DNA of 64,000 nt from SG8-30 sp963695085 (GCA_963695085.1 CAVOFV010000008.1:186001-250000), one strand, 5' to 3'. Positions 55,663-64,000 are shown, counted from the stretch's first letter. Notes: a model not told the origin generated them from the letters alone. Translations and numbers: made by a program.

Positions 55663-56295
55663 ATGCATTTACTGATCGTCGGAGCGACAGGCGGAACCGG
55701 ACGCGAACTGGTCGCGCAAGCCCTGCAACGCGGCCACGACGTGACCGCCTTTGTGCGCAAGCCATCGCGGCTCAAGGTGGCGCACGAGCGGTTGCGCGTC
55801 GTGCAGGGAGACGTGCTCGACGCCGACTCGCTGCGCAAGGCGGCTGCCGGCCAGCAGGCGGTGCTGTGCGCGCTCGGGCACAAGCGCTGGCTCTACCCGA
55901 CCCGGATCCTGTCGCAGGGCACGGCCAATATCCTGTCGGCGATGCGGCACGCGGGCGTGCGGCGGCTGGTCTGCGAGACGTCGCTGGGCATCGGCGACAG
56001 CCGCGGCCGCATGGGACTGTACTACACGCTGTTCGTCATTCCGTTCATCCTGCCGTTCTACTACTGGGACAAGGCCCGCCAGGAGGCGATCGTGCGCGCC
56101 AGCGATCTCGACTGGGTCATCGTGCGCCCTGGGGCGCTCAGCAACGGCCCGCGCCGCGGCGGCTGCCGCCACGGCGACAGGATAGGTAACTACCTGTGGA
56201 CGGTCGGCATTTCTCGCGCGGACACCGCGGCATTCATGCTCGACCAGGTGACGTCCGACGACTACCTGCGCGCTGCACCTGGCGTGTGCCGGTAG
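55663..56295 (+). CDS. NAD(P)H-binding SDR-like protein
   Basis: A 210-residue NmrA/SDR-like protein: MHLLIVGATGGTGRELVAQA is the Rossmann motif (GATGGTG), VVQGDVLDADSLRKAAAGQQ the second block and YYWDKARQEAIVRASDLDWV the region with Lys (typical xKxxxE replacing the YxxxK catalytic pair). IVRPGALSNGP is also a marker. It may bind NADP as a flavin-reductase or regulatory protein. Confidence 0.9.
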   Translation: MHLLIVGATGGTGRELVAQALQRGHDVTAFVRKPSRLKVAHERLRVVQGDVLDADSLRKAAAGQQAVLCALGHKRWLYPTRILSQGTANILSAMRHAGVRRLVCETSLGIGDSRGRMGLYYTLFVIPFILPFYYWDKARQEAIVRASDLDWVIVRPGALSNGPRRGGCRHGDRIGNYLWTVGISRADTAAFMLDQVTSDDYLRAAPGVCR

Positions 56296-56340
56296 TCCCG
56301 CCAGTCCCTGGACAGCGGGGCTGCCCCAGCGAAAGCCGAA

Positions 56341-56862
56341 ATGGCACGAAACGTCGAAATCAAGGCACGCGTTTCCGACCTGCAGGCCGTCGAGGCGCGC
56401 GCGCGTTCCGTCGCCGACCAGGGTCCGTTCGAGCTGCGGCAGGACGACACGTTCTTCGCCTGCCCCGGCGGGCGGCTGAAACTGCGGCAACTTGCGCCGG
56501 ACCAGGGCCAGCTCATCTATTACGAGCGTGCAGACGTCGCCGGCCCGAAGCTGTCCAGCTATTTCATCGCCCCGACGCACGATCCGGCCGCGCTGCGCGA
56601 CACGCTGGGCCGCGCGCTGTCCGTCATCGGCCGCGTGCGCAAGCGGCGGCGCCTGTACCTGGCCGGCCAGACCCGCATCCATCTCGACGAAGTCGAGGGG
56701 CTCGGCTCGTTCGTCGAGCTGGAGGTAGTGCTTGCCGAGACGGATGAGGTCGCTACCGGCGAACGCATGGCGGCAGAACTCCTGCGCAAGCTCGGCGTGC
56801 CGGCCGGCGACCTCGTCGAGGGCGCGTACCTTGACCTGATGAACGAAGATCCATCAATCTGA
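56341..56862 (+). CDS. CYTH-domain protein (class IV adenylate cyclase-like)
   Basis: A 173-residue protein. ARNVEIKARVSDLQAVEARA opens it with the E-x-K of the CYTH signature, FFACPGGRLKLRQLAPDQGQ and LIYYERADVAGPKLSSYFIA give strand pairs of the tunnel, and IHLDEVEGLGSFVELEVVLA contains the late Glu and Asp. It binds nucleotides or inorganic polyphosphates (adenylate cyclase IV, thiamine triphosphatase). Tyr and Lys in the tunnel are retained. ATG 56341 is the first. Confidence 0.9.
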   Translation: MARNVEIKARVSDLQAVEARARSVADQGPFELRQDDTFFACPGGRLKLRQLAPDQGQLIYYERADVAGPKLSSYFIAPTHDPAALRDTLGRALSVIGRVRKRRRLYLAGQTRIHLDEVEGLGSFVELEVVLAETDEVATGERMAAELLRKLGVPAGDLVEGAYLDLMNEDPSI

Positions 56863-56917
56863 GCGTGCGGCACCAGCCGCCCGAGTGCACGATCCAATAA
56901 CGACCAGGGGGACGATC

Positions 56918-57478
56918 ATGGTGACAATTCCTGCCTTGTGGCTGCCGATCCTGCTGGCGGCCGTTGCCGTATTCATAGTGAGTTCCGTCATCCACATGCT
57001 GCTGAAGTACCACCAGTCCGACTTCAGCAAGGTCGAGGCCGAGGACGCCGTCATGAACGCGTTGCGGCCGTTCCGCATCCCGCCGGGCGATTACGTGCTG
57101 CCGTACTGCGGCTCGACGAAGCGCATGAACGAGCCGGATTTCATCGAGAAGATGAACAAGGGACCGATCGCGTTCATGACCGTGCTGCCCAACGGCAAGC
57201 CGGGCATGGCGACGAACCTGGTGCAGTGGTTCGTGTACTGCCTGATCGTCGGCGTCTTCGCCGCCTACGTGGCCGGCCGCGCCCTGGAGCCGGGCGCGCA
57301 CTACCTTGCGGTATTCCGCATGGCGGGCGTCACGGCATTTGCCGGGTACGGGCTGGCACTGCTGCAGAACTCGATCTGGTACAAGCGCAACTGGTCGTCG
57401 ACGCTCAAGTCGGTGTTCGACGCGCTCGTTTATGCCCTGGTGACGGCCGGCGTGTTCGGCTGGCTGTGGCCGGCATAG
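56918..57478 (+). CDS. Hypothetical membrane protein
   Basis: A 186-residue protein: WLPILLAAVAVFIVSSVIHM anchors it at the N-terminus, a soluble stretch LKYHQSDFSKVEAEDAVMNA follows, and then VQWFVYCLIVGVFAAYVAGR, YLAVFRMAGVTAFAGYGLAL and VFDALVYALVTAGVFGWLWP. The segment PYCGSTKRMNEPDFIEKMNK is repeatedly seen in uncharacterised proteins. AGGGGGACG precedes ATG 56918. Function unknown. Confidence 0.78.
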   Translation: MVTIPALWLPILLAAVAVFIVSSVIHMLLKYHQSDFSKVEAEDAVMNALRPFRIPPGDYVLPYCGSTKRMNEPDFIEKMNKGPIAFMTVLPNGKPGMATNLVQWFVYCLIVGVFAAYVAGRALEPGAHYLAVFRMAGVTAFAGYGLALLQNSIWYKRNWSSTLKSVFDALVYALVTAGVFGWLWPA

Positions 57479-57502
57479 CCATTCCACGGCACCGTCGCGA
57501 CG

Positions 57503-58453
57503 TCAGGTCGCGACGGTCCTCTCGGCGATGTGCGCAACCAGCCGGGCCGCGATTCTTGCGGTGCGGCCATCGATGTCGAAACGCGGATTGAGTTCCGCGA
57601 CATCGGCGACGCGCACGCGGCCGCTGGCGACGACCGCGCCGACCAGGCGCTCGACCAGCGCGACGTCGACGCCGACGGCGGCGGGGGCGCTGACGCCCGG
57701 GGCCACGGCGGCCGGCAGCACGTCGAGGCACACGGTCAGGTAGACGTGCGCGACGCCGGCCGCGAACGATTGCAACTCGTCGGCAAGGCTTGTAAACCGG
57801 TCCGCGCGCACCTCAACGTCCTCGACCCACTTGACGCCCAGCTGACCGGCGCGATCAAAGAGCGCCGCGGTGTTGGAATAGCGGTTGATGCCCAGGCAGC
57901 GGTATTCGACCTTCCGCCCGTGCGCAGCGCCATCCTCCAGGATCTGCAGGAACGGTGTGCCGGACGTCGCCTGGCTGCCCGCGCGCAGGTCGAAGTGCGC
58001 ATCGAAGTTGACGATGCCGACAGCGCCGTCATCGTCCGAGTTTTCAAGCGCAGCGCGCAGCCCGCAGTAGCTGGCCCAGGCGATCTCGTGACCGCCACCC
58101 AGTCCGATCGGGACGCGGCCTGCGCCGATCACCGCGGCCGCGACCTGCGCGTACTCGGCCTGCGCTGCCTCCAGCTCGTCTCCGACGCAGGCCACGTCGC
58201 CGAGATCGTCGGCAGCGTCGACATGATGTACCGCAACGTTTGCCAGTGCCTTGCGCAGCGCGCCCGGACCTGCCGCGGCGCCGGCCCGTCCATGGTTGCG
58301 TACGACGCCGGCGTCGCAGGCGAATCCCAGCAAGGCGATCGGCGCAGTCGCCGCGTCGCGCGGCTGCACGATCTGGTGCCAACGGCGTGCGGCGGAACCG
58401 TCGGCGGGATCCACCCGTCCCTGCCAGTCGGCACGGGCCGCGGCTCGCCTCAT
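57503..58453 (-). CDS. hutG: Formimidoylglutamase-like arginase-family protein
   Basis: A 316-residue ureohydrolase: GLGGGHEIAWASYCGLRAA (His122), IVNFDAHFDLRAGSQATSGT (Asp151, His153, Asp155) and VYLTVCLDVLPAAVAPGVSA (Asp244). This gives the two-manganese site of the arginase/agmatinase fold, and the LPAAVAPGVSAPA end is that of HutG, which hydrolyses formimidoyl-glutamate in histidine degradation. In relatives the ligand motif reads DLD at this place; here the first residue is Cys242. It overlaps the next gene (58450) by 4 bp and is 57 kb from hutI. Confidence 0.85.
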   Translation of the reverse strand: MRRAAARADWQGRVDPADGSAARRWHQIVQPRDAATAPIALLGFACDAGVVRNHGRAGAAAGPGALRKALANVAVHHVDAADDLGDVACVGDELEAAQAEYAQVAAAVIGAGRVPIGLGGGHEIAWASYCGLRAALENSDDDGAVGIVNFDAHFDLRAGSQATSGTPFLQILEDGAAHGRKVEYRCLGINRYSNTAALFDRAGQLGVKWVEDVEVRADRFTSLADELQSFAAGVAHVYLTVCLDVLPAAVAPGVSAPAAVGVDVALVERLVGAVVASGRVRVADVAELNPRFDIDGRTARIAARLVAHIAERTVAT

Positions 58454-58755
58454 TGCTGTTCCGGGTGCACGGGGGGCTTCGCCGGCTCTGCCACCCGCGT
58501 CCGGCCGTTCATGCCCCGCACATCGTTGACGAAGTCGCCCGCAGTGTCACGTGCGCGCTTCAACAGGCTGCGCGCCCAGGCGAATTCGAGGCCCAGGATG
58601 CCGAGGCCGACTGGAATGACGACGAGCGCGGGGCCAGGCAGCACGATCAGGGCCATGCCGACCAGCACGACGGTGCCGCCGATGACGCCGACCACCAGCC
58701 GCCGTGCCCACGGATAAGGCATTGCGCCATGCAGCCATGCCTGGAACCTGCCCAA
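58450..58755 (-). CDS. PGPGW-family transmembrane protein
   Basis: A 101-residue protein: VVGVIGGTVVLVGMALIVLP, then GPALVVIPVGLGILGLEFAW, a pair of helices around the LPGPALVVIPVGLGIL block that names this family (TMEM, PGPGW). A charged tail (ARSLLKRARDTAGDFVNDVR) follows. Function unknown. It lies upstream of hutG on the minus strand, in a coupled pair. Confidence 0.9.
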   Translation of the reverse strand: MGRFQAWLHGAMPYPWARRLVVGVIGGTVVLVGMALIVLPGPALVVIPVGLGILGLEFAWARSLLKRARDTAGDFVNDVRGMNGRTRVAEPAKPPVHPEQQ

Positions 58756-58862
58756 ACACCCACCTCCGGCGTGCGACGCCGCCCGTCTGCCCAGTCACAA
58801 GAGAGACCTATTCTAACGCGGCCGTCACGCGGCAACAGTATTTCAACCCGGCGCTGGCAGGG

Positions 58863-59510
58863 TCAGCGGCCGAGCAGGCGCCCGAGCGCCCGATCGTGGA
58901 CCCGCGACAGCAGCAGCAGCGCCAGCACCGCGCCGCAAGCAGCCAGGAACATGTCCCACTGCGTGTCCCAGATGTCGCCCTGGGTCGCCAGGAACTGCTC
59001 GGCGGCCACGCCCGCACCGACAGCCGTCCACCATTCCAGGAACTCGTAGACGGCGCTCACCGCGAGGCATATGGCGACCGTGACGAATGGCAGCCAGCGG
59101 CCGGACTGTAGCGGCGAACGACGGATCAGGATCTCGCGGACGGCGATAGCCGGGATGAAGCCTTGTGCCAGGTGCCCGATGCGGTCGTAATTGTTGCGCG
59201 AGAACTCGAACAGGTCCTGCAGCCAGAAGCCCAGCGGCACCTGGGCATAGGTGTAGTGCCCGCCGACAACGAGGATCAGCGCGTGCACGCCGATCAGCGC
59301 GTACAGCAATGTCGTCAGCGGGAAGCGGCGGTAGGTCAGCAGCAGCAGCGGCACGACGATCACGACCGGAATCACCTCCAGCACCCAGGTCAGGCGGTCG
59401 TGCGGCCCGATGCCCGATACGGCGAGTGCCGGCAGCACGATCGCCAGCATCGCCGCCAGCGTGCGCCCGGAAACGGCGCGGCCCGGCAGGCCCTCCGTTT
59501 CATCATTCAT
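58863..59510 (-). CDS. DUF2238-family (YjdF-like) membrane protein
   Basis: A 215-residue multipass protein: MLAIVLPALAVSGIGPHDRL, FPLTTLLYALIGVHALILVV, GGHYTYAQVPLGFWLQDLFE and FSRNNYDRIGHLAQGFIPAI, then FLEWWTAVGAGVAAEQFLAT and QGDIWDTQWDMFLAACGAVL. The NNYDRIGH.AQGF and QGD.WDTQWDM blocks define DUF2238. The start (complement of 59508-59510) overlaps the stop of the next minus-strand gene. Function unknown. Confidence 0.93.
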   Translation of the reverse strand: MNDETEGLPGRAVSGRTLAAMLAIVLPALAVSGIGPHDRLTWVLEVIPVVIVVPLLLLTYRRFPLTTLLYALIGVHALILVVGGHYTYAQVPLGFWLQDLFEFSRNNYDRIGHLAQGFIPAIAVREILIRRSPLQSGRWLPFVTVAICLAVSAVYEFLEWWTAVGAGVAAEQFLATQGDIWDTQWDMFLAACGAVLALLLLSRVHDRALGRLLGR

Positions 59511-60403
59511 GGTTCTGCTCCCGAGGCTGCGTTCAGGAATGTCTCCAGCAGCCGCGCGACCGCCTCGGGCTGCTCGTGGTGCAGCATGTGCCCGGCGCCG
59601 GCCATTATCTCGATGCGCACGCCTGGGATGTGCTCGCGAAAAGCGGCCACCAGGCCGTCCGTGCCGAGCCTGGGCAGGAACTCCGACTGCTCCGCCAGCA
59701 CCAGCATCGCCGGCGCCGCGATCTGTCGCCAGCAGGCCTCCGCCTCGTCGCGGCGGTACAGGTACGGGTTCACCAGCTTGTGACCCGGGTCGGCCAGGTT
59801 GCGCACCTTGCCGTCCGGCGTCGCTTCCGCCCAGCTTGCGGCGATGAATTCGGCGCGCTCGCGCGTCAGGCGCGGGGTGCGGCGCAGCAACAGGCGCACC
59901 AGGTCCTCGTAGCTCCCGTACTCGCTGAAGACCGGTGTTTCGCGCAATTGCGCCAGCCACTTGTGGATGCGCGCGGGCGCCTGGTCCGGGCTCGTGCGGG
60001 CCAGTCCGAAGCCCTCCATGCTCACCACGCAGCGCACGCGCTCGGGCCGGATGCCGGCGTACATGAGCGCGACATTGCCCCCCATGCTGTGCCCCACGAG
60101 ACGCACGGGCGTTGCGGGGCACAACTCGTCGAGCAGCTGGTCCAGGTCCGCGAAATAGTCTGGAAACCAGTAGCTTTCGGCTCGCAGCCTGGTGCGGCCG
60201 AATCCCCGCCAGTCGAACGCCGCCACCGGCCAGTCGTGCTCGAGGGCGTCCACCACGAACTGGAAGGTGTCCGCCGTGTCCGCCCAGCCGTGCATCATCA
60301 CGACCGGTTCGCCGGACGCCGGTCCCCAGCGACTGACGTGGTGCGCGATGCCACGCACGGTGACCGTGTCGTGACGCGGGAGCCGGCGCGGTAGATATGG
60401 CAT
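59507..60403 (-). CDS. Alpha/beta fold hydrolase
   Basis: A 298-residue hydrolase: PVVMMHGWADTADTFQFVVD is the oxyanion block, VRLVGHSMGGNVALMYAGIR the nucleophile elbow (GHSMGG), VLAEQSEFLPRLGTDGLVAA holds the acid and GAGHMLHHEQPEAVARLLET the His. ATG at 60401-60403 gives the family start; an upstream in-frame codon at 60466 adds 21 residues. Ends overlapping the DUF2238 gene. Likely esterase or haloalkane-type hydrolase; substrate unknown. Confidence 0.92.
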   Translation of the reverse strand: MPYLPRRLPRHDTVTVRGIAHHVSRWGPASGEPVVMMHGWADTADTFQFVVDALEHDWPVAAFDWRGFGRTRLRAESYWFPDYFADLDQLLDELCPATPVRLVGHSMGGNVALMYAGIRPERVRCVVSMEGFGLARTSPDQAPARIHKWLAQLRETPVFSEYGSYEDLVRLLLRRTPRLTRERAEFIAASWAEATPDGKVRNLADPGHKLVNPYLYRRDEAEACWRQIAAPAMLVLAEQSEFLPRLGTDGLVAAFREHIPGVRIEIMAGAGHMLHHEQPEAVARLLETFLNAASGAEP

Positions 60404-60419
60404 GCCTGTCCGGGAAGGC

Positions 60420-61706
60420 TCAGGGCACGCGACGCTTGACCAGCAGCTTGTCGATTCGCACGCCATCCATGTCCACGATCTCGAACTGCAGGTCCTTCCA
60501 CCTGAAGGTTTCCGCTGTCACGGGCAAGCGGCCGATCTGGGCGAGCACGAAGCCCGCGATGGTCGTGTAATCATCGCCGGAACCCATGTCCCGCCTGCCG
60601 AGCACGCGTTCTGCTTCATCGATGGGCAGCCGGCCGTCGAGCAGCCAGGACCCGTCCTGGCGGCGAACCGCTTCAGGCAGGTCCAGCCCGCCGATATTCG
60701 GCAACTCACCGGCAATGGCCGTCAGTACGTCGCTGGGCGTGACGATGCCCTCGATCGAGCCATGCTCGTCGACCACCACGGCCAGGTGAACGGCCGATTC
60801 GCGGAACAGCTCCAGCAGCCGCAGGATCGTGGTCGTCTCCTGCACCACGAACGGCGCCGTCACGCGCTGTTCGAGGCTGTCCCCGGCGGGGTCGCGCACC
60901 CAGTCGAGCAGGTCGGGGATCTGCACGACGCCGACCAGCTCGTCGATGTCGCCGCGGCAGACCAGGTAGCGCGAATGGCTGTTCATGCGCACGGTGTCCC
61001 ACACCGCCTCACGCGAGTCCGCGGTGTCCAGCCACTGGATGTCGCCGCGCGGCATCATGATGCTGCGCAGGTTGCGGTCCGCGAGCCTCAGCACGCCCTC
61101 GATCATGCGGTGCTCTTCGCGGTGGAACACGCCTTCCCGGGTGCCTTCTGCAATCATCGCGCGGATTTCTTCCTCGCTGATGGAGCTGCGCGTCGACTTG
61201 CGCAGCCTGAGAATGCGCAACACCAGGTCGGTCGAGCGCTGCAGCAGCCACACGATCGGCGCGCTGGCGGTGGCGATCCACCGCATGGTCGGGGCCACCG
61301 CTGTCGCGATCGCCTCGGGACGGCCCAGCGCCCAGCGTTTCGGCACCAGTTCGCCGATCACCAGCGACAGGTAGGTCACGCTGACGACCACGGCCCCGTA
61401 TGCCAACGGTTCGGCATAGCCGGCGAACAGCCCGAGGGTTTCCATCCACCGCTCCAGCGGACCCGCAAAACTGGCGCCGCTGTACACGCCGGCGAGCACG
61501 CCGATCAGCGTGATGCCGATCTGCACGGTTGAAAGGAAACGGGTCGGCTCGTCGAGCAGCGCGAGCGCTTCACGGGCGCCGCGGCTGCCCTCGTCGGAAA
61601 GTTGCTGCAGCCGCGTTCTGCGTGATGACAGCACGGCGAGCTCCGTCATGGCGAACAGGCCATTGACGACGAGCAGCGCAAGCAGGATCAGGAATTCTAC
61701 GACCAT
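60420..61706 (-). CDS. Hemolysin-family (CorC/HlyC, CNNM-type) transporter-like protein
   Basis: A 428-residue protein: three N-terminal helices in a DUF21 domain (FLILLALLVVNGLFAMTELA, ITLIGVLAGVYSGASFAGPL, SLVIGELVPKRWALGRPEAI), then two CBS domains (IMMPRGDIQWLDTADSREAV, LAVVVDEHGSIEGIVTPSDV) and a C-terminal CorC_HlyC transporter-associated domain (GSWLLDGRLPIDEAERVLGR). Members mediate Mg or Co handling at the inner membrane. Length fits the family. It begins the minus-strand block with the hydrolase. Confidence 0.95.
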   Translation of the reverse strand: MVVEFLILLALLVVNGLFAMTELAVLSSRRTRLQQLSDEGSRGAREALALLDEPTRFLSTVQIGITLIGVLAGVYSGASFAGPLERWMETLGLFAGYAEPLAYGAVVVSVTYLSLVIGELVPKRWALGRPEAIATAVAPTMRWIATASAPIVWLLQRSTDLVLRILRLRKSTRSSISEEEIRAMIAEGTREGVFHREEHRMIEGVLRLADRNLRSIMMPRGDIQWLDTADSREAVWDTVRMNSHSRYLVCRGDIDELVGVVQIPDLLDWVRDPAGDSLEQRVTAPFVVQETTTILRLLELFRESAVHLAVVVDEHGSIEGIVTPSDVLTAIAGELPNIGGLDLPEAVRRQDGSWLLDGRLPIDEAERVLGRRDMGSGDDYTTIAGFVLAQIGRLPVTAETFRWKDLQFEIVDMDGVRIDKLLVKRRVP

Positions 61707-61742
61707 ATCGTCCCGGAGCCGGGTGTGGCCGGCCCGGCGATT

Positions 61743-62855
61743 CTAGCAGTTGGCGGCGGATCCACCGTCATCGGCCGCGCCGGGCGCGAGTCCCGCTTCG
61801 TACCACTGTTTCGAGGCATTGACGACCCGCACGACCAGCAGCATGACCGGCACCTCGATCAGCACCCCGACCACGGTCGCCAGCGCGGCGCCGGATTCCA
61901 GTCCGAACAGGCTGATGGCCGTGGCCACAGCGAGTTCGAAAAAGTTCGACGCACCGATCAGTGCCGAGGGCCCCGCCACGCAGTGCGCCACCCGCAGGCG
62001 GCGATTGAGCAGGTAGGCCAGGGAAGAGTTGAACAGGACCTGGATCAGGATTGGCACGGCCAGCAGCGCAATCACCAGCGGCTGGCGCAAGATCGCGTCG
62101 CCCTGGAACGCGAACAGCAGGACCAGCGTCGCGAGCAGCGCGACCAGCGACCAGGTGCCCATTGCGTCGACGGCCCTGGCATAGGTCCGCTCGCCCTTGC
62201 CGAGCAGCGCGCGCCGCAGTGCCTGGGCGATCGCCAGCGGGATCACGATATACATGACGACCGACACCAGCAGCGTGTCCCACGGCACGGCAATGGCGGA
62301 CACGCCGAGCAACAGGCCGACCAGCGGGGCGAAGGCGAACACCATGATCAGGTCGTTCAAGGCCACCTGGGTCAGCGTGAAGTTCGGCTCGCCGCGGGAC
62401 AGGTTGCTCCACACGAAGACCATGGCCGTGCAGGGCGCGGCGGCCAGCAGGATCAGCCCCGCGATGTAACTGTCGAGCTGGCCCGGCGGAAGCAACGGGG
62501 CGAAGACGTGGCGAATAAAGAGCCAGCCGAGCGCCGCCATCGAGAACGGCTTGACCAGCCAGTTGATGAACAGGGTGACGCCGATGCCTCGTCCATGCTG
62601 CCGCACCTCGTGCAGGCGACCGAAGTCGATCTTGACGAGCATGGGGATGATCATGATCCAGATGAGCACGCCGACCGCGACGTTGACCCGGGCCACTTCC
62701 AGGTGCGCCACCGCGGTCACGACACCAGGCACGGCCTGCCCGATACCCACGCCCACGACGATGCAGGCGATGACCCACAGCGTCAGGTAGCGCTCAAAGA
62801 CCCCCAGCTTCGCCGGCCCTGCCTCCCGACCTGCGATGTCGCATTGAATGCTCAC
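61743..62855 (-). CDS. acr3: ACR3-family arsenite efflux transporter
   Basis: A 370-residue ten-helix transporter. VVGVGIGQAVPGVVTAVAHL, MIIPMLVKIDFGRLHEVRQH, AAPCTAMVFVWSNLSRGEPN (the Cys that binds arsenite) and ALNDLIMVFAFAPLVGLLLG are ACR3 hallmarks. The start is GTG, codon at 62853-62855, preceded on its strand by GGAGG. It extrudes As(III). The reductase gene arsC lies 25 bp upstream on the same strand, so they form an arsenic operon. No arsR is seen in the window. Confidence 0.93.
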   Translation of the reverse strand: MSIQCDIAGREAGPAKLGVFERYLTLWVIACIVVGVGIGQAVPGVVTAVAHLEVARVNVAVGVLIWIMIIPMLVKIDFGRLHEVRQHGRGIGVTLFINWLVKPFSMAALGWLFIRHVFAPLLPPGQLDSYIAGLILLAAAPCTAMVFVWSNLSRGEPNFTLTQVALNDLIMVFAFAPLVGLLLGVSAIAVPWDTLLVSVVMYIVIPLAIAQALRRALLGKGERTYARAVDAMGTWSLVALLATLVLLFAFQGDAILRQPLVIALLAVPILIQVLFNSSLAYLLNRRLRVAHCVAGPSALIGASNFFELAVATAISLFGLESGAALATVVGVLIEVPVMLLVVRVVNASKQWYEAGLAPGAADDGGSAANC

Positions 62856-62880
62856 CAGCAGCCCTCCGCGCCGTGCGTCC

Positions 62881-63417
62881 TCATGGCGATGTCGGGAGCG
62901 GCAGGCTGCGGCCGATCGCGCGCAGCCGGCTTTCGAGTTCCGCGGGCGTCCGGGCATCGGGCGACAGCGCAAGCAGCGCGCGCACCCGATGATCGAGGAC
63001 CGCAAACGCTTCCCTGAACGCGGCCTCGACCTGTTGCGGGGTACCGGACGCGGCCGCCGGGTCCGCGACGCCCCAGTGCGCCGTCACCGGATGTCCCGGC
63101 CAGACCGGGCACACTTCGCCGGCCGCGCTGTCGCAGACGGTGATGACCGCGTCGACACGCGGCGCCCCGGGGCCCGCGAACTCCTGCCAGCTCTTGCTGC
63201 GCGCAGTCCCGGCCGGGATGCCCAGTTCTTCGAGCAGCGCGAGGGCGTTCGGGTTGACCCGGCCGGCCGGGTGGCTGCCCGCGCTGAAGGCCCGCACACG
63301 GCCACGGCCGAGGTGATTGAACAGCGCCTCGAGGAGGATGCTGCGCGCGGAATTGCCGGTGCACAGGCAGAGGATGGTCAATGCCGGCGCCGATGCCTGG
63401 GAATCCGCTTGCTGCAT
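62881..63417 (-). CDS. arsC: Arsenate reductase, LMW-phosphatase type
   Basis: A 178-residue protein: LCLCTGNSARSILLEALFNH contains the CX5R phosphatase loop (Cys-TGNSA-Arg), and VITVCDSAAGEVCPVWPGHP holds two further cysteines, consistent with the thioredoxin-coupled ArsC that forms an intramolecular disulfide cascade. It reduces arsenate to arsenite for export by the adjacent acr3 product. The long C-terminal extension (ARTPAELESRLRAIGRSLPL) is common in this branch. Confidence 0.93.
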   Translation of the reverse strand: MQQADSQASAPALTILCLCTGNSARSILLEALFNHLGRGRVRAFSAGSHPAGRVNPNALALLEELGIPAGTARSKSWQEFAGPGAPRVDAVITVCDSAAGEVCPVWPGHPVTAHWGVADPAAASGTPQQVEAAFREAFAVLDHRVRALLALSPDARTPAELESRLRAIGRSLPLPTSP

Positions 63418-63624
63418 CGATCAGTGCCTCGCAACGCCACAGGACCCCGCCGTCTACCGCGCGCGAATCGCTGTCCGACCTGTCGGCAAACAGCGCACCA
63501 CCACAGCCGTGCTTCGGCGCGTTCCGTCCCGGTTGCGGCCAAGGTAGCAGGAACCATGCGGCGAAGCGCTTGCTGCTAACCGAAACTGCCCGCAAGATTG
63601 CCTGACGGTGTCCAGTATTCCCGC
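63418..63624. other. Intergenic region between divergent arsC and the MFS gene
   Basis: About 200 bp without a supported gene. Divergent genes make this a place for promoters, but I see no convincing box by eye. Short frames here are shadows. Confidence 0.4.
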
Positions 63625-64000
63625 ATGAGCAGGCGCGCACTCGGCCGACGGCTGATCGCGGGTTCGGCCGCCATCGGCGCGCTCGGACCTTTCGGCATGC
63701 ACGTACTGCTGCCGGCCCTGCCATCGATCGCCGTCGATTTCAGCGCCAGCGCCTCGACCGTGCAACTCCTGATCAGCCTGTCGCTGGTGGCCATCGCCTT
63801 CGGCAACCTGATGGTTGCGCCGCTGTCCGACCGCTTCGGGCGCCGCTCCGTCATCGTCGCCGGGCTGGCACTGTTCATGGCCGGCAGCCTCGCCGGCTTG
63901 CTGGCGCCGTCGCTCGACACGCTGATCGCGGCCCGCATCGTGCAGGCATTCGGCGGCGGCGCGGCGATGGCCGTCGCGCGCGCCTCCATTACCGATTTCT
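63625..64000 (+). CDS. MFS transporter, Bcr/CflA-like (partial, runs off window)
   Basis: From ATG 63625 the frame stays open to the window end and encodes 125 residues with four helices: AIGALGPFGMHVLLPALPSI, QLLISLSLVAIAFGNLMVAP, VIVAGLALFMAGSLAGLLAP and AARIVQAFGGGAAMAVARAS. The loop LMVAPLSDRFGRRSVIV is the MFS signature between helices 2 and 3 (GxLxDRxGRR). The opening resembles Bcr/CflA drug-efflux proteins. No ending can be seen. Confidence 0.88.
   Translation, partial: MSRRALGRRLIAGSAAIGALGPFGMHVLLPALPSIAVDFSASASTVQLLISLSLVAIAFGNLMVAPLSDRFGRRSVIVAGLALFMAGSLAGLLAPSLDTLIAARIVQAFGGGAAMAVARASITDF

Noticed and set aside
57530..58717. Plus-strand frame of 395 codons opposite hutG
   Set aside because: The minus-strand HutG and PGPGW proteins have clear motifs; the plus frame is low-complexity and has none.
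59165..61532. Several long plus-strand frames opposite the minus-strand block (up to 409 codons)
   Set aside because: They are antisense to DUF2238, hydrolase and CorC-like genes with clear family motifs.
61725..63017. Plus-strand frame of 430 codons opposite acr3
   Set aside because: Rich in His, Gln, Asp and Arg with no hydrophobic core; it is the complement of a transporter gene.

Overview
The window is GC-rich, densely coding DNA with no rRNA, tRNA or CRISPR array that I could see. The gene content (hut genes, nhaA, proC, a Dps protein, an ACR3/ArsC pair, many VOC, GNAT and hotdog proteins) and the attC types suggest a gammaproteobacterium near the Xanthomonadales/Steroidobacterales. That placement is inference, not a database match.

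Layout. Positions 1-7115 are ordinary chromosome: the 3' end of hutI, a cysteine-dioxygenase-like cupin, small enzymes, an AlkA-type glycosylase, an S9 peptidase and a STAS-like protein. Positions 7149-8165 (minus strand) encode an integron integrase. From about 8200 to 24085 lies a chromosomal integron cassette array: about 22 recognisable attC sites, intact or decayed, all in one orientation. It carries three self-transcribed toxin-antitoxin cassettes, a truncated Imm11-type immunity gene, membrane and secreted proteins, methyltransferases, GNAT and VOC proteins, a PHB-depolymerase-like esterase and a Rieske-flavoprotein fusion. Most sites fall into two sequence families. The distal half is visibly decaying: half sites, a 33-bp attC and pseudogenes.

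Positions 24159-43607 hold small stand-alone genes of cassette-like character (DUF3224, SugE, VOC, GFA, ICMT-like, HEAT repeat) mixed with housekeeping genes (nhaA, proC, dps). An attC-family fossil at 27567-27627 and a possible second remnant at 28533-28564 flank a lipoprotein gene, so the array may once have reached further. A close paralogue of the cassette-borne Rieske-flavoprotein sits here at 36653-37834 without attC sites.

Positions 43757-57478 are plus-strand metabolic and membrane genes: a deoxynucleoside kinase, a Ca/Na antiporter, a nitrilase, an HCCA isomerase, a CYTH protein and others. From 57503 to 63417 the strand switches to a minus-strand block: hutG, PGPGW and DUF2238 membrane proteins, an alpha/beta hydrolase, a CorC/HlyC-type protein and an arsC-acr3 arsenic pair. 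The window ends inside a plus-strand MFS transporter.

The most interesting material is the integron, and within it the Rieske-flavoprotein fusion found both as a cassette and as a chromosomal gene. Also notable are the operator-bearing toxin-antitoxin cassettes, a hairpin-bearing leader cassette with no gene, and a HutG whose usual metal-ligand aspartate reads as cysteine.
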